In this document: one piece after another, positions 9,957 to 19,111 of the stretch
Layout: the number at the start of each line of letters is the position of its first letter
Position numbering within the stretch: the first letter of the stretch is position 1
From: Gramella sp. AN32
Lineage (GTDB): Bacteria; Bacteroidota; Bacteroidia; Flavobacteriales; Flavobacteriaceae
Direction: 5' to 3'
Assembly: GCF_023718305.1 (NCBI RefSeq)
Contig: NZ_QEYO01000018.1
Span: 26,822-90,821, forward strand
Length of the DNA stretch: 64,000 nucleotides
Made by a program: the position numbers and the translations under genes
Notes under the pieces: generated by a model
Database searches by the model: none
Told to the model about the DNA's origin: nothing
Seen by the model: the letters and a program-made list of their open reading frames with translations, nothing else

Positions 9957-10886
9957 GTGGAGGAGGTTTATTTAGGAATAGATATGGGAGGAACCCAAAT
10001 TAAAATGGGTCTCGTAAATGGAATGGGAGAATTACTTGGGACAGAAATGCTTCCGGCAAAGTCTGATCTGAGTATGCCTGTTCGCTTAGAGGAATTAGTG
10101 GAAGATATAAATAGAATTCTCCATGATAAATTCAAATTGCTGGGAATAGGTATTGCATTTCCTGGAATCGTAGACTATATCAATAATAGGATTCTTTCGA
10201 AATATGTAAAATATACTGATGCTGAGAATACAGATCTAAATAGTTGGGCTAAAAAAAACTGGAATGTTCCTCTAGTGTTAGAGAATGATGCAAGAGCAGC
10301 CCTCATGGGAGAATGGCAGTATGGTGCAGGTAAGGGAAATGATAATCTTCTTATGGTGACTCTGGGAACTGGTATGGGATCAGCGGTACTTATCGAGGGT
10401 AAACTTTTACGAGGTAAAAATTTTATAGCCGGGAATCTTGGAGGGCATATGTCTATAGACTTTGAAGGAGATAAATGCAATTGCGGGAATATTGGATGTG
10501 TAGAAACTGCAGGTTCAACATGGGCTTTATCACACAATTTGAAGAAATTGCATAACTATAAAAACAGCAGTCTTTCAGCTTTAACAACAATTGGCTATAA
10601 AGATATATTTAGCCATGCCTCTAAAGGTGATGAAATAGCAAAAAAGTTAAAAAAAAGAAGTTTAGAAGCCTGGTCTGCCGGGATTATAAATCTGCTTCAC
10701 GCTTATGATCCTGAAAAACTGATCATAGGTGGTGGGATAATGAAGAGCAAAAGTGAAATTATTCCATTCATCAGAAAAAGAGTAAATGAAAGATCCTGGC
10801 TTCCTGAAGATGGGGTGATGATAACAACCGCCAATCAAACAAAATACGCAGGAATTCTAGGGGTCTGCTTTTTATTGAAAAATTAA
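9957..10886 (+). CDS. ROK-family sugar kinase (probable manno/glucokinase)
   Basis: 309 residues, GTG start 3 bp after the porter stop. The N-terminal GIDMGGTQIKMG is the phosphate-binding DxGGT loop; LENDARAA carries the catalytic Asp; CNCGNIGCVE at about 174-183 is the ROK zinc motif (CxCGxxGCxE). ROK kinases phosphorylate hexoses at C6. Placement between a sugar porter and a mannose-6-phosphate isomerase-type gene argues for mannose as substrate, giving mannose 6-phosphate in the cytoplasm. Confidence 0.9.
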   Translation: MEEVYLGIDMGGTQIKMGLVNGMGELLGTEMLPAKSDLSMPVRLEELVEDINRILHDKFKLLGIGIAFPGIVDYINNRILSKYVKYTDAENTDLNSWAKKNWNVPLVLENDARAALMGEWQYGAGKGNDNLLMVTLGTGMGSAVLIEGKLLRGKNFIAGNLGGHMSIDFEGDKCNCGNIGCVETAGSTWALSHNLKKLHNYKNSSLSALTTIGYKDIFSHASKGDEIAKKLKKRSLEAWSAGIINLLHAYDPEKLIIGGGIMKSKSEIIPFIRKRVNERSWLPEDGVMITTANQTKYAGILGVCFLLKN

Positions 10887-10892
10887 AAAACT

Positions 10893-12638
10893 ATGAAATC
10901 AAACTACGATAAAAATCCCAGTATTCTTGTTAGCGATAACGAGAAGGAATGCCTGACTGGATGGGAATCAATTATAGGAGAACTAAATAGACAAATAAAT
11001 AAAAATTCTTCAACGATAGTAGCCATTGAAACATATCAGGGGGTAAATGATGATGAAGTGGAAACGGCATTGAAAGAAATGTTTCCTTCACATAGTTTAT
11101 ACCATACTTCTGAGGCTTTTAAAAGCAAACAGGAAATAGAAAAAATGGTATATCCTTTTGTTACTGATGATCGCATTTTTGGGTTTATGACAGACCTGGA
11201 GATCAGGGATTTTCTAGATAGTGATAAAGCTGATCAACTAAAAAAACAAATCGATCATGATGATAATACCTTAAAGCTTATATATGGGCCCGGGGCTAGC
11301 CTTATTTCAGATACTGATCTATTAATTTATATAGACATGGCTCGTTGGGAAATCCAACAGCGTATGCGGCGTAATGAAGTAAATAATTTAGGTGTAGAAA
11401 ATAAAGACTTAGAAGCTGCCTTACTTTATAAACAATCCTTTTTTGTGGACTGGAGAGTTTTAGATCGACATAAGACAGCCATATTTGATGATTGTGATTA
11501 TTTTATTGACTCCAATCAAACGAACAGGCCTAAAATGATCACTGGTGATTCCTTGAAAAAAGGACTAAAACAATTAAATAAACAGCCTTTTAGAGTGGTG
11601 CCTTTTTTTGATCCCGGAGTCTGGGGAGGTCAATGGTTAAAAGAGGTGGTAGATCTGGATAGATCTGCAGTGAATTATGCCTGGGGATTTGACTGTGTCC
11701 CTGAAGAGAATAGTATTCTTTTAGCTTTTGGTTCTGAAACTTTTGAAACTCCTGCGATTAATTTAGTACTTAAAGAGGCACCAGATCTATTAGGTAATGA
11801 GGTTTACAAAAAATTTGGTGCAGAGTTTCCAATTAGATTTGACTTCCTGGACACTATGGAGGGCGGAAATCTTAGTCTGCAGGTTCATCCTAATAAAAAG
11901 TATATTAGGGAAAAGTTTGGAATGTCCTATACACAGGATGAAAGTTATTATTTTTTAGATGCAAAAGATGATGCATTTGTTTATTTGGGATTAAATGAGG
12001 ATGTGGCTCCTGAAAAAATGATAGCCGATCTTAAGGAAGCACAAGAAACGGGAAATAATTTTGATGCAGACAGGCATGTTACCAAATGGTCGGTAAAAAA
12101 GCATGATCATATTCTTATTCCTGCAGGAACGGTACATTGTTCAGGAAAAGATAGTATGGTTTTAGAAATTAGTGCCACGCCTTATATTTTCACATTCAAA
12201 CTTTGGGATTGGGGTAGACTTGGACTGGATAATAAACCAAGACCCATAAATATTGAACATGGTGAACAGGTTATTGAGTGGGATCGTACCACCGGTTGGA
12301 CAGGTAAAAATCTTGTAAATAACATTGAAATCCTAGCTAAGGGTAATGGTTGGGTAGAAGAGAGAACCGGCCTTTATGAAACCAATTTTATTGAAACCAG
12401 AAGACATTGGTTTACAGATAAAGTTGAACATTCCACTAACGGAGGTGTAAACGTTATAAATCTAGTAGAAGGAAGGGAAGCAATAGTTGAAAGCCCTACT
12501 GGTAAATTCCCAGGATTTGTAGTTCATTATGCGGAGACATTTATAATCCCTGCTGCAGTTGGAGATTATACAATTCGACCTTACGGCAGTTCTGAAGGAC
12601 AAAAATGCGGAACCATCAAAGCCTTTGTTAGAAAATAA
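10893..12638 (+). CDS. Class I mannose-6-phosphate isomerase with N-terminal kinase-like domain
   Basis: 581 residues, far longer than the ~320-400 of ordinary class I isomerases. The C-terminal half is the cupin isomerase: GGNLSLQVHPNKKYI (zinc-binding QVHP, about 325-335), IPAGTVHCSGKDSMVLEIS (about 406-424) and WDWGRLGLDNKPRP. The N-terminal ~220 residues resemble a uridine-kinase fold (LKLIYGPGASLI, IYIDMARWEIQQRMRR) but lack a P-loop: VAIETYQGVNDDEVE stands where GxxxxGK(S/T) would be. It probably converts mannose 6-phosphate to fructose 6-phosphate. It lies 6 bp after the ROK gene. Confidence 0.85.
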   Translation: MKSNYDKNPSILVSDNEKECLTGWESIIGELNRQINKNSSTIVAIETYQGVNDDEVETALKEMFPSHSLYHTSEAFKSKQEIEKMVYPFVTDDRIFGFMTDLEIRDFLDSDKADQLKKQIDHDDNTLKLIYGPGASLISDTDLLIYIDMARWEIQQRMRRNEVNNLGVENKDLEAALLYKQSFFVDWRVLDRHKTAIFDDCDYFIDSNQTNRPKMITGDSLKKGLKQLNKQPFRVVPFFDPGVWGGQWLKEVVDLDRSAVNYAWGFDCVPEENSILLAFGSETFETPAINLVLKEAPDLLGNEVYKKFGAEFPIRFDFLDTMEGGNLSLQVHPNKKYIREKFGMSYTQDESYYFLDAKDDAFVYLGLNEDVAPEKMIADLKEAQETGNNFDADRHVTKWSVKKHDHILIPAGTVHCSGKDSMVLEISATPYIFTFKLWDWGRLGLDNKPRPINIEHGEQVIEWDRTTGWTGKNLVNNIEILAKGNGWVEERTGLYETNFIETRRHWFTDKVEHSTNGGVNVINLVEGREAIVESPTGKFPGFVVHYAETFIIPAAVGDYTIRPYGSSEGQKCGTIKAFVRK

Positions 12639-12666
12639 CTCTATGATCATAGCAAAAAGATAAATC

Positions 12667-14691
12667 ATGAAATCCTATTCTAATAGCATACAAGAAAATT
12701 CAGCTAGCTCAGTTATCGTGAAATTTTCAATTTTGGTGATCCTCTTTTTTTTGCATTTTTCAGTTACTGCTCAGAAAGATGATTCCCTTCAGCTAGCTGG
12801 TTTCTTTCAGGAGCATATGGTAATTCAAAGAAATAAACCAATAAAAATCTGGGGTAGGGCTGAAGCACGGGAAAAAATTGAAGTTAATTTTGGCAGCCAA
12901 AATTCTATTACAAAAGCTGGAAAGGATGGAAAGTGGAAAGTAGAGTTTCCTGCTTTAAGTGAAAAGGGACCCTATATTCTGGAAGTTTCCGGCAAATCCA
13001 AAACTTTAGAGTTGGGAGATATACTAATTGGGGATGTTTGGATTGCTTCGGGACAATCTAATATGGAATGGCCTCTTAGAGATACACCATTCAAAGAAGC
13101 CGATAGTAGTTTTATAAAGAAAGGTGAGGTGCGACTTTTGAAGCTACAACCAGTGATGGATTACCTGCCAAAATCTGATATCACTTCCACAGGATGGCAA
13201 TTATTAAGTCAGGAGAACATTGGTAATTTTTCCGCAGTAGCATACCATTTCAGTAAGTTTATTAATCAGGAAGCTGGCATACCTGTAGGGATTATATCTG
13301 CAAATCTTGGAGCTACCGCGGTAGAGACATGGATGAGCAACAATGCACTTGCTGAATTCCCGCAGTTTAAACGAGAAGTAGATCATTCAAAAAGTTTTAA
13401 AACCCTTGAAGCTGAATTTGATAATGATAAAAGCAAGTGGAGTAAGGATATATATTACGATGGGATTGGGATGAAGGAAAAATGGTATTCCCAGAAATTT
13501 GAAAATACAGAGGAATGGAAACCTGTTAAAGTTGCCGGAAATACCTGGATTGAAAATGAGGATTTGAAAAATTTTGATGGAGCCGTCTGGTTCCGTAAGA
13601 AATTTAATCTTCCTGAGAACTTTTCCGGAAATACCTTTAACCTACAATTGTTACAGATCGATGATTTCGATATTACCTGGGTTAATGGAAAAAAAATAGG
13701 AGAAACTTTTGGAAAGCACAATCATAGAAATTACAGTGTTCCTGTTTCAGATTTAAAGGAAACAGGTAATACTATAGTAGTTAGAGTTTTTGATGCCGGA
13801 GGAATTGGTGGATTTACGACTTCGGCCTTTTGGGGAAATAATATACTTTGGGGGGATTGGGAATACCGAAAAGGAATTGAAATAGACTCCTCCAGATTTG
13901 ATTCACCGGAGTTGCCAAACGTGACCCCGTTTTCCTCTCCAGGAGTTTTATATAATGGAGTTATTGCACCACTTACACAACTTCAGATTAAGGGAGTGAT
14001 CTGGTATCAGGGCGAATCTAATGAAGCTCGGGCATATGAGTACAGAAGTTTATTTCCAGCTCTTATAAAGGACTGGAGAAAGCAATTTTCACAGGATGAT
14101 TTCCCATTTCTATTCGTGCAATTAGCGAATTATCGAGAAGAAGATAAAGAGCCTAAAGCTTCTAAGTGGGCAGAAATCAGAGAAGCTCAAAGTTTAGCTT
14201 TAAAAGAGCTAAATACTGAAATGGCGGTTATAATAGACATTGGGGAAGCCGGGGATATTCATCCTAAGAATAAAAAGGACGTAGGACAACGTTTAGGTAT
14301 GTTGGCCATGAATATGAGTTATGATGGGACTTTTGATTCCCCTGGACCTCGTTTTTCTACAATGGAAATAAAAGATAATGGAATTTATATCAGTTTTAAA
14401 AATTTAAAAAATAGGCTAACCATAAAAAATAAATACGGATATATAAGAGGTTTTCAAATTGCCGGAAGTAATAAAGAATTTCATTGGGCACAAGCCAGTT
14501 TAAAGGGGAATGGTGTATTTGTACATTCAGATGAGGTGCCAGACCCGGTAGCAGTAAGATATGCCTGGAGTGACAATCCCGGAGAACTAGATTTGGTTAA
14601 TTCAATTGGGCTGCCTTTGGAACCATTTCGTACCGATAATTGGGAATTGAGCACTCAAGGTGTTCAATTCGAGGAAGGCCCCAGGTTTTAA
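12667..14691 (+). CDS. Sialate O-acetylesterase-like SGNH esterase (SASA domain)
   Basis: 674 residues with a signal peptide ending near HFSVTAQ. The catalytic SGNH parts are split: the nucleophile motif ASGQSNMEW at about 127-135, GVIWYQGESNE at about 443-453, and the GEAGDIHPKNK Asp-His block at about 527-537. Between residues ~260 and 405 a GH2-like jelly-roll domain (AVWFRKKFNLP, ITWVNGKKIGE) is inserted, as is usual in this family. It removes acetyl esters from glycans in the periplasm. It is the last gene of the uptake operon, 28 bp after the isomerase. Confidence 0.88.
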   Translation: MKSYSNSIQENSASSVIVKFSILVILFFLHFSVTAQKDDSLQLAGFFQEHMVIQRNKPIKIWGRAEAREKIEVNFGSQNSITKAGKDGKWKVEFPALSEKGPYILEVSGKSKTLELGDILIGDVWIASGQSNMEWPLRDTPFKEADSSFIKKGEVRLLKLQPVMDYLPKSDITSTGWQLLSQENIGNFSAVAYHFSKFINQEAGIPVGIISANLGATAVETWMSNNALAEFPQFKREVDHSKSFKTLEAEFDNDKSKWSKDIYYDGIGMKEKWYSQKFENTEEWKPVKVAGNTWIENEDLKNFDGAVWFRKKFNLPENFSGNTFNLQLLQIDDFDITWVNGKKIGETFGKHNHRNYSVPVSDLKETGNTIVVRVFDAGGIGGFTTSAFWGNNILWGDWEYRKGIEIDSSRFDSPELPNVTPFSSPGVLYNGVIAPLTQLQIKGVIWYQGESNEARAYEYRSLFPALIKDWRKQFSQDDFPFLFVQLANYREEDKEPKASKWAEIREAQSLALKELNTEMAVIIDIGEAGDIHPKNKKDVGQRLGMLAMNMSYDGTFDSPGPRFSTMEIKDNGIYISFKNLKNRLTIKNKYGYIRGFQIAGSNKEFHWAQASLKGNGVFVHSDEVPDPVAVRYAWSDNPGELDLVNSIGLPLEPFRTDNWELSTQGVQFEEGPRF

Positions 14692-14798
14692 AGTAAACTT
14701 CAGGATTTTCTTTAATTCTAAAGTAGCAGCTTTAAATAACTAAAAAGAACACATAATGATTTTAGTTACATTTATTATCTAATTAATAGGATGCTTTA

Positions 14799-15557
14799 AT
14801 GAATAAGCTAAAGGTGAAAAATAAGGAGATAGAATTCAAAATAGACCATAATAGTGGGATACCTCTTCATATGCAAGTGGAAAAGTTACTTAGAGGACTT
14901 ATAAAAATTCCAGAATACCAGGATGGTAAGCTCCTGCCGAAAGAAGTGGAATTAGCCAAAAGATTAGGGATATCACGAAATACTGTAAGGCAGGCTACCA
15001 ATAAACTGGAGAATGAAAATTTATTAATTCGAAAGAAAGGTGTAGGTACCAGGGTAGTAAAAGAAACGGTTAGTACTAAGTTAAGCAACTGGGCAAGTTT
15101 CAGTGAAGAAATGTTTAGCAAAGGAGTAAAGTTTTTGAACTACCAGATTAATGTTTCTTGGGAAAAAGCCAATAATGTAATCGCCGCTGAATTGCAAATA
15201 GAAGAAGGAAAAGAAGTTATGAAACTGGAACGATTAAGAGGACTGGATGACGGGCCCTTTGTGAACTTTGTCTCTTACTTTCATCCACGTATTGGTTTAA
15301 CAGGAAAGGAAGATTTTTCAAGGCACTTGTATGAAATCCTGGAACAGGACTACGCTACTGTTCCGAGTATTTCCAAAGAAAAAATTAATGCTATAACAGC
15401 TAATAGGGATATAGCCAAAAAATTGAAAGTGGAAGCCGGGAGCCCACTTCTCTACAGGCGTCGTCTGGTCTGTGATCCCGGAGATCGCCCCATTGAATAT
15501 AACATTGGGTATTATAGGGCCGATAGTTTTACGTATGAAATTGATATTAGGCGATAA
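14799..15557 (+). CDS. GntR-family (HutC/UTRA) transcriptional regulator
   Basis: 252 residues. The N-terminal winged helix (IPLHMQVEKLLRGLI, LLPKEVELAKRLGISRNTVRQA, about 20-75) is a classic GntR domain, and the remaining ~170 residues fit a UTRA effector-binding domain (LERLRGLDDGPF, LYRRRLVCDPGDRPIEYNIGYYRAD). It sits between the uptake operon and the oxidative-pathway genes, with a 107-bp gap before it and a 161-bp gap after it. A perfect inverted repeat in the downstream gap is a candidate operator. The effector may be a sugar, sugar phosphate or mannonate. Confidence 0.9.
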   Translation: MNKLKVKNKEIEFKIDHNSGIPLHMQVEKLLRGLIKIPEYQDGKLLPKEVELAKRLGISRNTVRQATNKLENENLLIRKKGVGTRVVKETVSTKLSNWASFSEEMFSKGVKFLNYQINVSWEKANNVIAAELQIEEGKEVMKLERLRGLDDGPFVNFVSYFHPRIGLTGKEDFSRHLYEILEQDYATVPSISKEKINAITANRDIAKKLKVEAGSPLLYRRRLVCDPGDRPIEYNIGYYRADSFTYEIDIRR

Positions 15558-15603
15558 ATAGTTGAACTACATAGAGTTTAGTAAAAATTCTACTCTTATG
15601 TAT

Positions 15604-15620
15604 GCATCTAATATAGATGC
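15604..15620. promoter_or_regulatory. Palindromic operator candidate (GCATCTA-ATA-TAGATGC)
   Basis: A perfect 7-bp inverted repeat with a 3-bp spacer lies about 100 bp upstream of the mannonate dehydratase start and just after the GntR gene. Size and symmetry fit a dimeric GntR-family binding site. No run of T follows it, so a terminator is less likely. Confidence 0.5.
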
Positions 15621-15718
15621 TGAAAAATGAAAATTTAAAACGTTCAAATAAATTAGGCTAGACTTCAATTAGAAATTCCTAACAGTATTTGTTATACCTG
15701 TTTTTAAAAAATGGAAAG

Positions 15719-16810
15719 ATGAAATTAGGTTTTGGTTTATATAGTCATATGTTGAATAAAGAGCATTATGCCTTTGCTCGACAAGCGGGTGCAACTCACA
15801 TTATTGCTCATCTCACAGATTATTTTTATAAAGGTGATAAAGATGGGGAAGCAGATCAGCCTTTGGGCAATATTGAAAGAGGTTGGGGTTTTACAGGGAA
15901 AAAGAATATATGGTCTTTTCAGCAATTGCTGTCTTTAAAGCAGGATATGGCTGAATACGATCTTAAGTTAGAGGCTCTGGAAAATTTGGATCCGGGTTTT
16001 TGGTATGATGTTTTATTAGACGGCCCGGAACGCGAAAAACAGATTGAAAACCTGAAACAATTAATTCGGAATATGGGAATGGCTGGCATTCCTATTCTTG
16101 GATATAATTTTTCTCTGGCTGGAGTTTCAGGTAGAATTAAAGGATCTTTTGCCCGGGGAAATGCTGTGGCAGTAGGTATGGAGGGGCCATCTAAAGCCTT
16201 GGATACACCAATTCCTAACGGGATGGTTTGGAATATGGTTTATGATCGTGAAGTAAAGAAAGGTGATTTAAAAACTATTAGTCATAAGGAACTAATTAAA
16301 AGATATAAATATTTTATTGCTGAAATGATCCCTGTTGCAGAAGAAGCAAATGTGCGCTTGGCATTACATCCGGATGATCCACCTATGAAAGAAATTCGGA
16401 AGCAACCTCGATTGGGTTATCAACCTGATCATTATAAAAATATAATGGGATACAATAAGAGCCCCCAACATGTAATGGAACTTTGTTTAGGAACTCTTGG
16501 AGAAATGGTAGACGGGGATATATATGAAGCTGTAGATTTTTTCTCGTTGAATAATAAAATTGGATATATCCATTGCAGAAATATTAGAGGTAAGGTCCCA
16601 TATTATAAAGAAACTTTTGTTGATGAGGGGGACATTGATATGCACAGGATATTCAAAATACTCAAGAAAAATAATTTTAAAGGGGTTTTAATTCCAGATC
16701 ATGCTCCTCAAATGAGTTGTGATGCCCCTTGGCATGCAGGAATGGCTTATGCCATGGGATATCTGAAAGCACTTCTTCAAATTGTACACGAATCAAACGA
16801 AAATTCTTAA
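15719..16810 (+). CDS. uxuA: Mannonate dehydratase family protein
   Basis: 363 residues from the ATG at 15719, chosen over an in-frame TTG at 15689 because MKLGFGLY is the natural start of the TIM-barrel and GGAAAG precedes it. Family features include ATHIIAHLTDY near the N-terminus, ALHPDDPP, YIHCRNIRGKVPYYKETF and VLIPDHAPQ, which supply the metal-binding Asp/His/Cys ligands of UxuA. It dehydrates D-mannonate to 2-keto-3-deoxygluconate. It is shorter than the ~390 residues common for UxuA, so a related sugar acid is possible. It begins the gene set downstream of GntR. Confidence 0.85.
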   Translation: MKLGFGLYSHMLNKEHYAFARQAGATHIIAHLTDYFYKGDKDGEADQPLGNIERGWGFTGKKNIWSFQQLLSLKQDMAEYDLKLEALENLDPGFWYDVLLDGPEREKQIENLKQLIRNMGMAGIPILGYNFSLAGVSGRIKGSFARGNAVAVGMEGPSKALDTPIPNGMVWNMVYDREVKKGDLKTISHKELIKRYKYFIAEMIPVAEEANVRLALHPDDPPMKEIRKQPRLGYQPDHYKNIMGYNKSPQHVMELCLGTLGEMVDGDIYEAVDFFSLNNKIGYIHCRNIRGKVPYYKETFVDEGDIDMHRIFKILKKNNFKGVLIPDHAPQMSCDAPWHAGMAYAMGYLKALLQIVHESNENS

Positions 16811-16819
16811 ACATACGAT

Positions 16820-17896
16820 ATGCCTGCTGAGAGATTTCAAATATTTTTTGTTGGAACATATAGCGAAAAGGGACCATATATTCCGTATGCAAACGGAGAA
16901 GGAATTCTTACTTGTAGTCTTAATTTAGAATCAGGAGAAATCCAGCAAATATGTATCAACAAGGATGTAATCAACGCAACATATTTAGCCAAGGATTCTA
17001 AGGGAAATTTATTTGCTGCCTGTGATTATTTCGAAAAAACCGGAGAAATTCAGGCTTTTAGAATTGAGGAAGGAAATAAACTTGAAAAACTTTCTGTTTC
17101 TAGTTCATATGGCCAGTCGACCTGTCATTTAAGGGTTGATCAAAAAGGGGAACGTATTTTTGGAGCTTCTTACGGAGATGGGAAAATTTCAATGCATTCA
17201 TTTGAAAATGGACATTTACAAAGGGAACCTCAAATTCTGTCGTTTGAAGGAAATGGACCCAATAAAGAAAGGCAGGAAGCTGCTCATATCCACCAGGTTG
17301 AAATTTATCCAAATGGGCAATGGATTTACGCATGTGATTTAGGTAGCGATGCAATTTGGCAACTTCAACTGGCTGAAAATAACGAAGAGCTCCAGGTTGT
17401 ATCTAAAATTTCAACTCCTTCAGGGAGTGGGCCTCGACATTTGGTGTTCTATCCAAATAAACCCTTCGCTTATGTTTTTTGTGAACTGGATGCAAAAATC
17501 CTGACCTATACTGTAGATGAGCATTCTGGGAATATGAATTTAAGTGGAAGTATTTCAAGTTTACCAAAAGATTTTACTGGTGTTCCTGCGGGAGCAGCAA
17601 TTAAAATTCATCCTTCTTTAAAAACCTTATACGTTTCAAATAGAAATCATAATAGTTTTTCAGTTTTTACTATAAATAATGCCGGTGGAGAATTGAGTTT
17701 TAAATCTAACTTTTCCTCTGAAGGTCTGGAACCAAGAGATTTCAGTATAAATCCAACAGGAAACTGGCTCTTAGCTGCTAATCAGGATTCCGATACACTT
17801 ATTCCTTTTCGTCTCGATACTAAAACTGGATTGCCTGATGGAACCAAGGGGACTTCCTTTGAGTGTGGAACTCCCGTATGCATCTTATTCAAATAG
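16820..17896 (+). CDS. Lactonase-family seven-bladed beta-propeller (sugar lactonase)
   Basis: 358 residues, no signal peptide. Repeated blades ending in patterns such as GPRHLVFYPNKPFAYVFCE and GLEPRDFSINPTGNWLLAANQDSDT place it in the YbhE/6-phosphogluconolactonase-like family (PF10282). It starts 9 bp after the dehydratase stop. In this context a sugar lactone produced by a neighbouring SDR is the likely substrate, giving a sugar acid for the dehydratase; the exact sugar is inferred. Confidence 0.8.
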   Translation: MPAERFQIFFVGTYSEKGPYIPYANGEGILTCSLNLESGEIQQICINKDVINATYLAKDSKGNLFAACDYFEKTGEIQAFRIEEGNKLEKLSVSSSYGQSTCHLRVDQKGERIFGASYGDGKISMHSFENGHLQREPQILSFEGNGPNKERQEAAHIHQVEIYPNGQWIYACDLGSDAIWQLQLAENNEELQVVSKISTPSGSGPRHLVFYPNKPFAYVFCELDAKILTYTVDEHSGNMNLSGSISSLPKDFTGVPAGAAIKIHPSLKTLYVSNRNHNSFSVFTINNAGGELSFKSNFSSEGLEPRDFSINPTGNWLLAANQDSDTLIPFRLDTKTGLPDGTKGTSFECGTPVCILFK

Positions 17897-17931
17897 AGAT
17901 TTAATAAACACTGATTAATTAAAAATTAAAA

Positions 17932-18708
17932 ATGATAAGATTAGATAATAAAGTTGCTATTGTAACAGGTGGTGGGAGCGGGATTGGTAGAGCAATTGCC
18001 GAAACCCTTTCAGAAGTTGGAGCGATTGTTTATATAATAGATGTACAGAAAGATAAGGGAAGGGAAACTGTAAATTCTTTCCGCGAACAGGGATTTAAAG
18101 CCAACTTTTTACACTGCGATGTTTCAAAACAAAATCAGGTTTCAGAAGTTGTAAATAAGATATTCACGAAAGAAGGTAAAATTGATATTCTGGTCAATAA
18201 TGCTGGAGTTTCTCATATTGGTACAGCTGAAAATACTAGTGAAGAGGATTTTGATAAGATCTTCCAAATAAACATTAAAGGGGTTTATAATTGTTTACAC
18301 AAGGTTATTCCTTGTATGAAGTTAACCGGAGGAGGAGTGATTGTAAATCTATCTTCGGTCGCAGCAATTGTAGGATTGCCAGATCGCTTCGCATATTCGA
18401 TGAGTAAGGGAGCAGTTTCAACTATGACCTATTCTGTTGCTCGAGATTATATCAATGATAACATTAGATGTAATGGAATTGCTCCCGGTAGGGTTCATAC
18501 GCCATTTGTGGATGGATATCTAAAAAAGAACTATCCGGGGCAGGAAGAGGAAATGTTTGACAAGCTGGCAAAAACACAACCCATCGGAAGAATGGGGTCG
18601 CCCAGAGAAATAGCAAAATTAGTCCAGTATTTATGCAGTGATGATGCCTCATTTATTACGGGAAGCATTTATCCAATAGATGGAGGTTTCATTAGCCTAA
18701 ATACATAA
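17932..18708 (+). CDS. SDR-family NAD(P)-dependent oxidoreductase
   Basis: 258 residues of the classical short-chain dehydrogenase type: cofactor loop TGGGSGIG at about 11-18, NNAG near 88, catalytic Ser in NLSSVAA and YSMSK (Tyr ~153, Lys ~157), and a C-terminal ITGSIYPIDGGF. An acidic residue after beta-2 (IIDVQ) favours NAD(H). In cassettes with a dehydratase, lactonase and FAH hydrolase, such enzymes oxidise either the sugar or the 2-keto-3-deoxy acid; which of the two cannot be told. Confidence 0.85.
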   Translation: MIRLDNKVAIVTGGGSGIGRAIAETLSEVGAIVYIIDVQKDKGRETVNSFREQGFKANFLHCDVSKQNQVSEVVNKIFTKEGKIDILVNNAGVSHIGTAENTSEEDFDKIFQINIKGVYNCLHKVIPCMKLTGGGVIVNLSSVAAIVGLPDRFAYSMSKGAVSTMTYSVARDYINDNIRCNGIAPGRVHTPFVDGYLKKNYPGQEEEMFDKLAKTQPIGRMGSPREIAKLVQYLCSDDASFITGSIYPIDGGFISLNT

Positions 18709-18735
18709 TTCAGTCAATAATCTAAAAACTTAATT

Positions 18736-19029
18736 ATGAAATTAATAAGATTAGGAGAGCAGGGAAAAGAAAAGCCCGGAGGTATTAATTGAAGGGAATA
18801 GAATAGATTGCTCTTCTCCTGTGTAGCACGTCCAAATATGATCTTTAAACCTTCATTTGTTATTTACTATATTTCACAATTTATGAAACTGGAAGCTGGA
18901 GATATTATAAACACAGGAACTCCTCCCGGAGTTGGACTTGGGATGAAGCCTCCAAGATATCTTTCAAAAAATGATGTTGTAGAATTAAACATTGATAATC
19001 TTGGAAGTCAGAAGCAACAATTTGTGTAA
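18736..19029 (+). pseudogene. Remnant of FAH-family 2,4-diketo-3-deoxy-sugar-acid hydrolase
   Basis: The first 18 codons (18736-18792, MKLIRLGEQGKEKPGGIN) match the usual N-terminus of fumarylacetoacetate-hydrolase-family enzymes and end in a stop. The frame at 18808-19029 then gives the last ~70 residues, including YYISQFMKLEAGDIINTGTP and GVGLGMKPP, the conserved C-terminal core. About 200 central codons, with the metal-binding ExE motif, are missing. The gene is therefore an internal-deletion pseudogene. Its intact form would cleave the diketo acid at the end of the oxidative pathway encoded around it. Confidence 0.85.
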
Positions 19030-19111
19030 TATTTTTTGAATCTGGTCATTAAATTTCTTTACAAATAATTGAAATAGCAGAAATGTCTCGTTTCAGTTTA
19101 ATGCTAATAAT

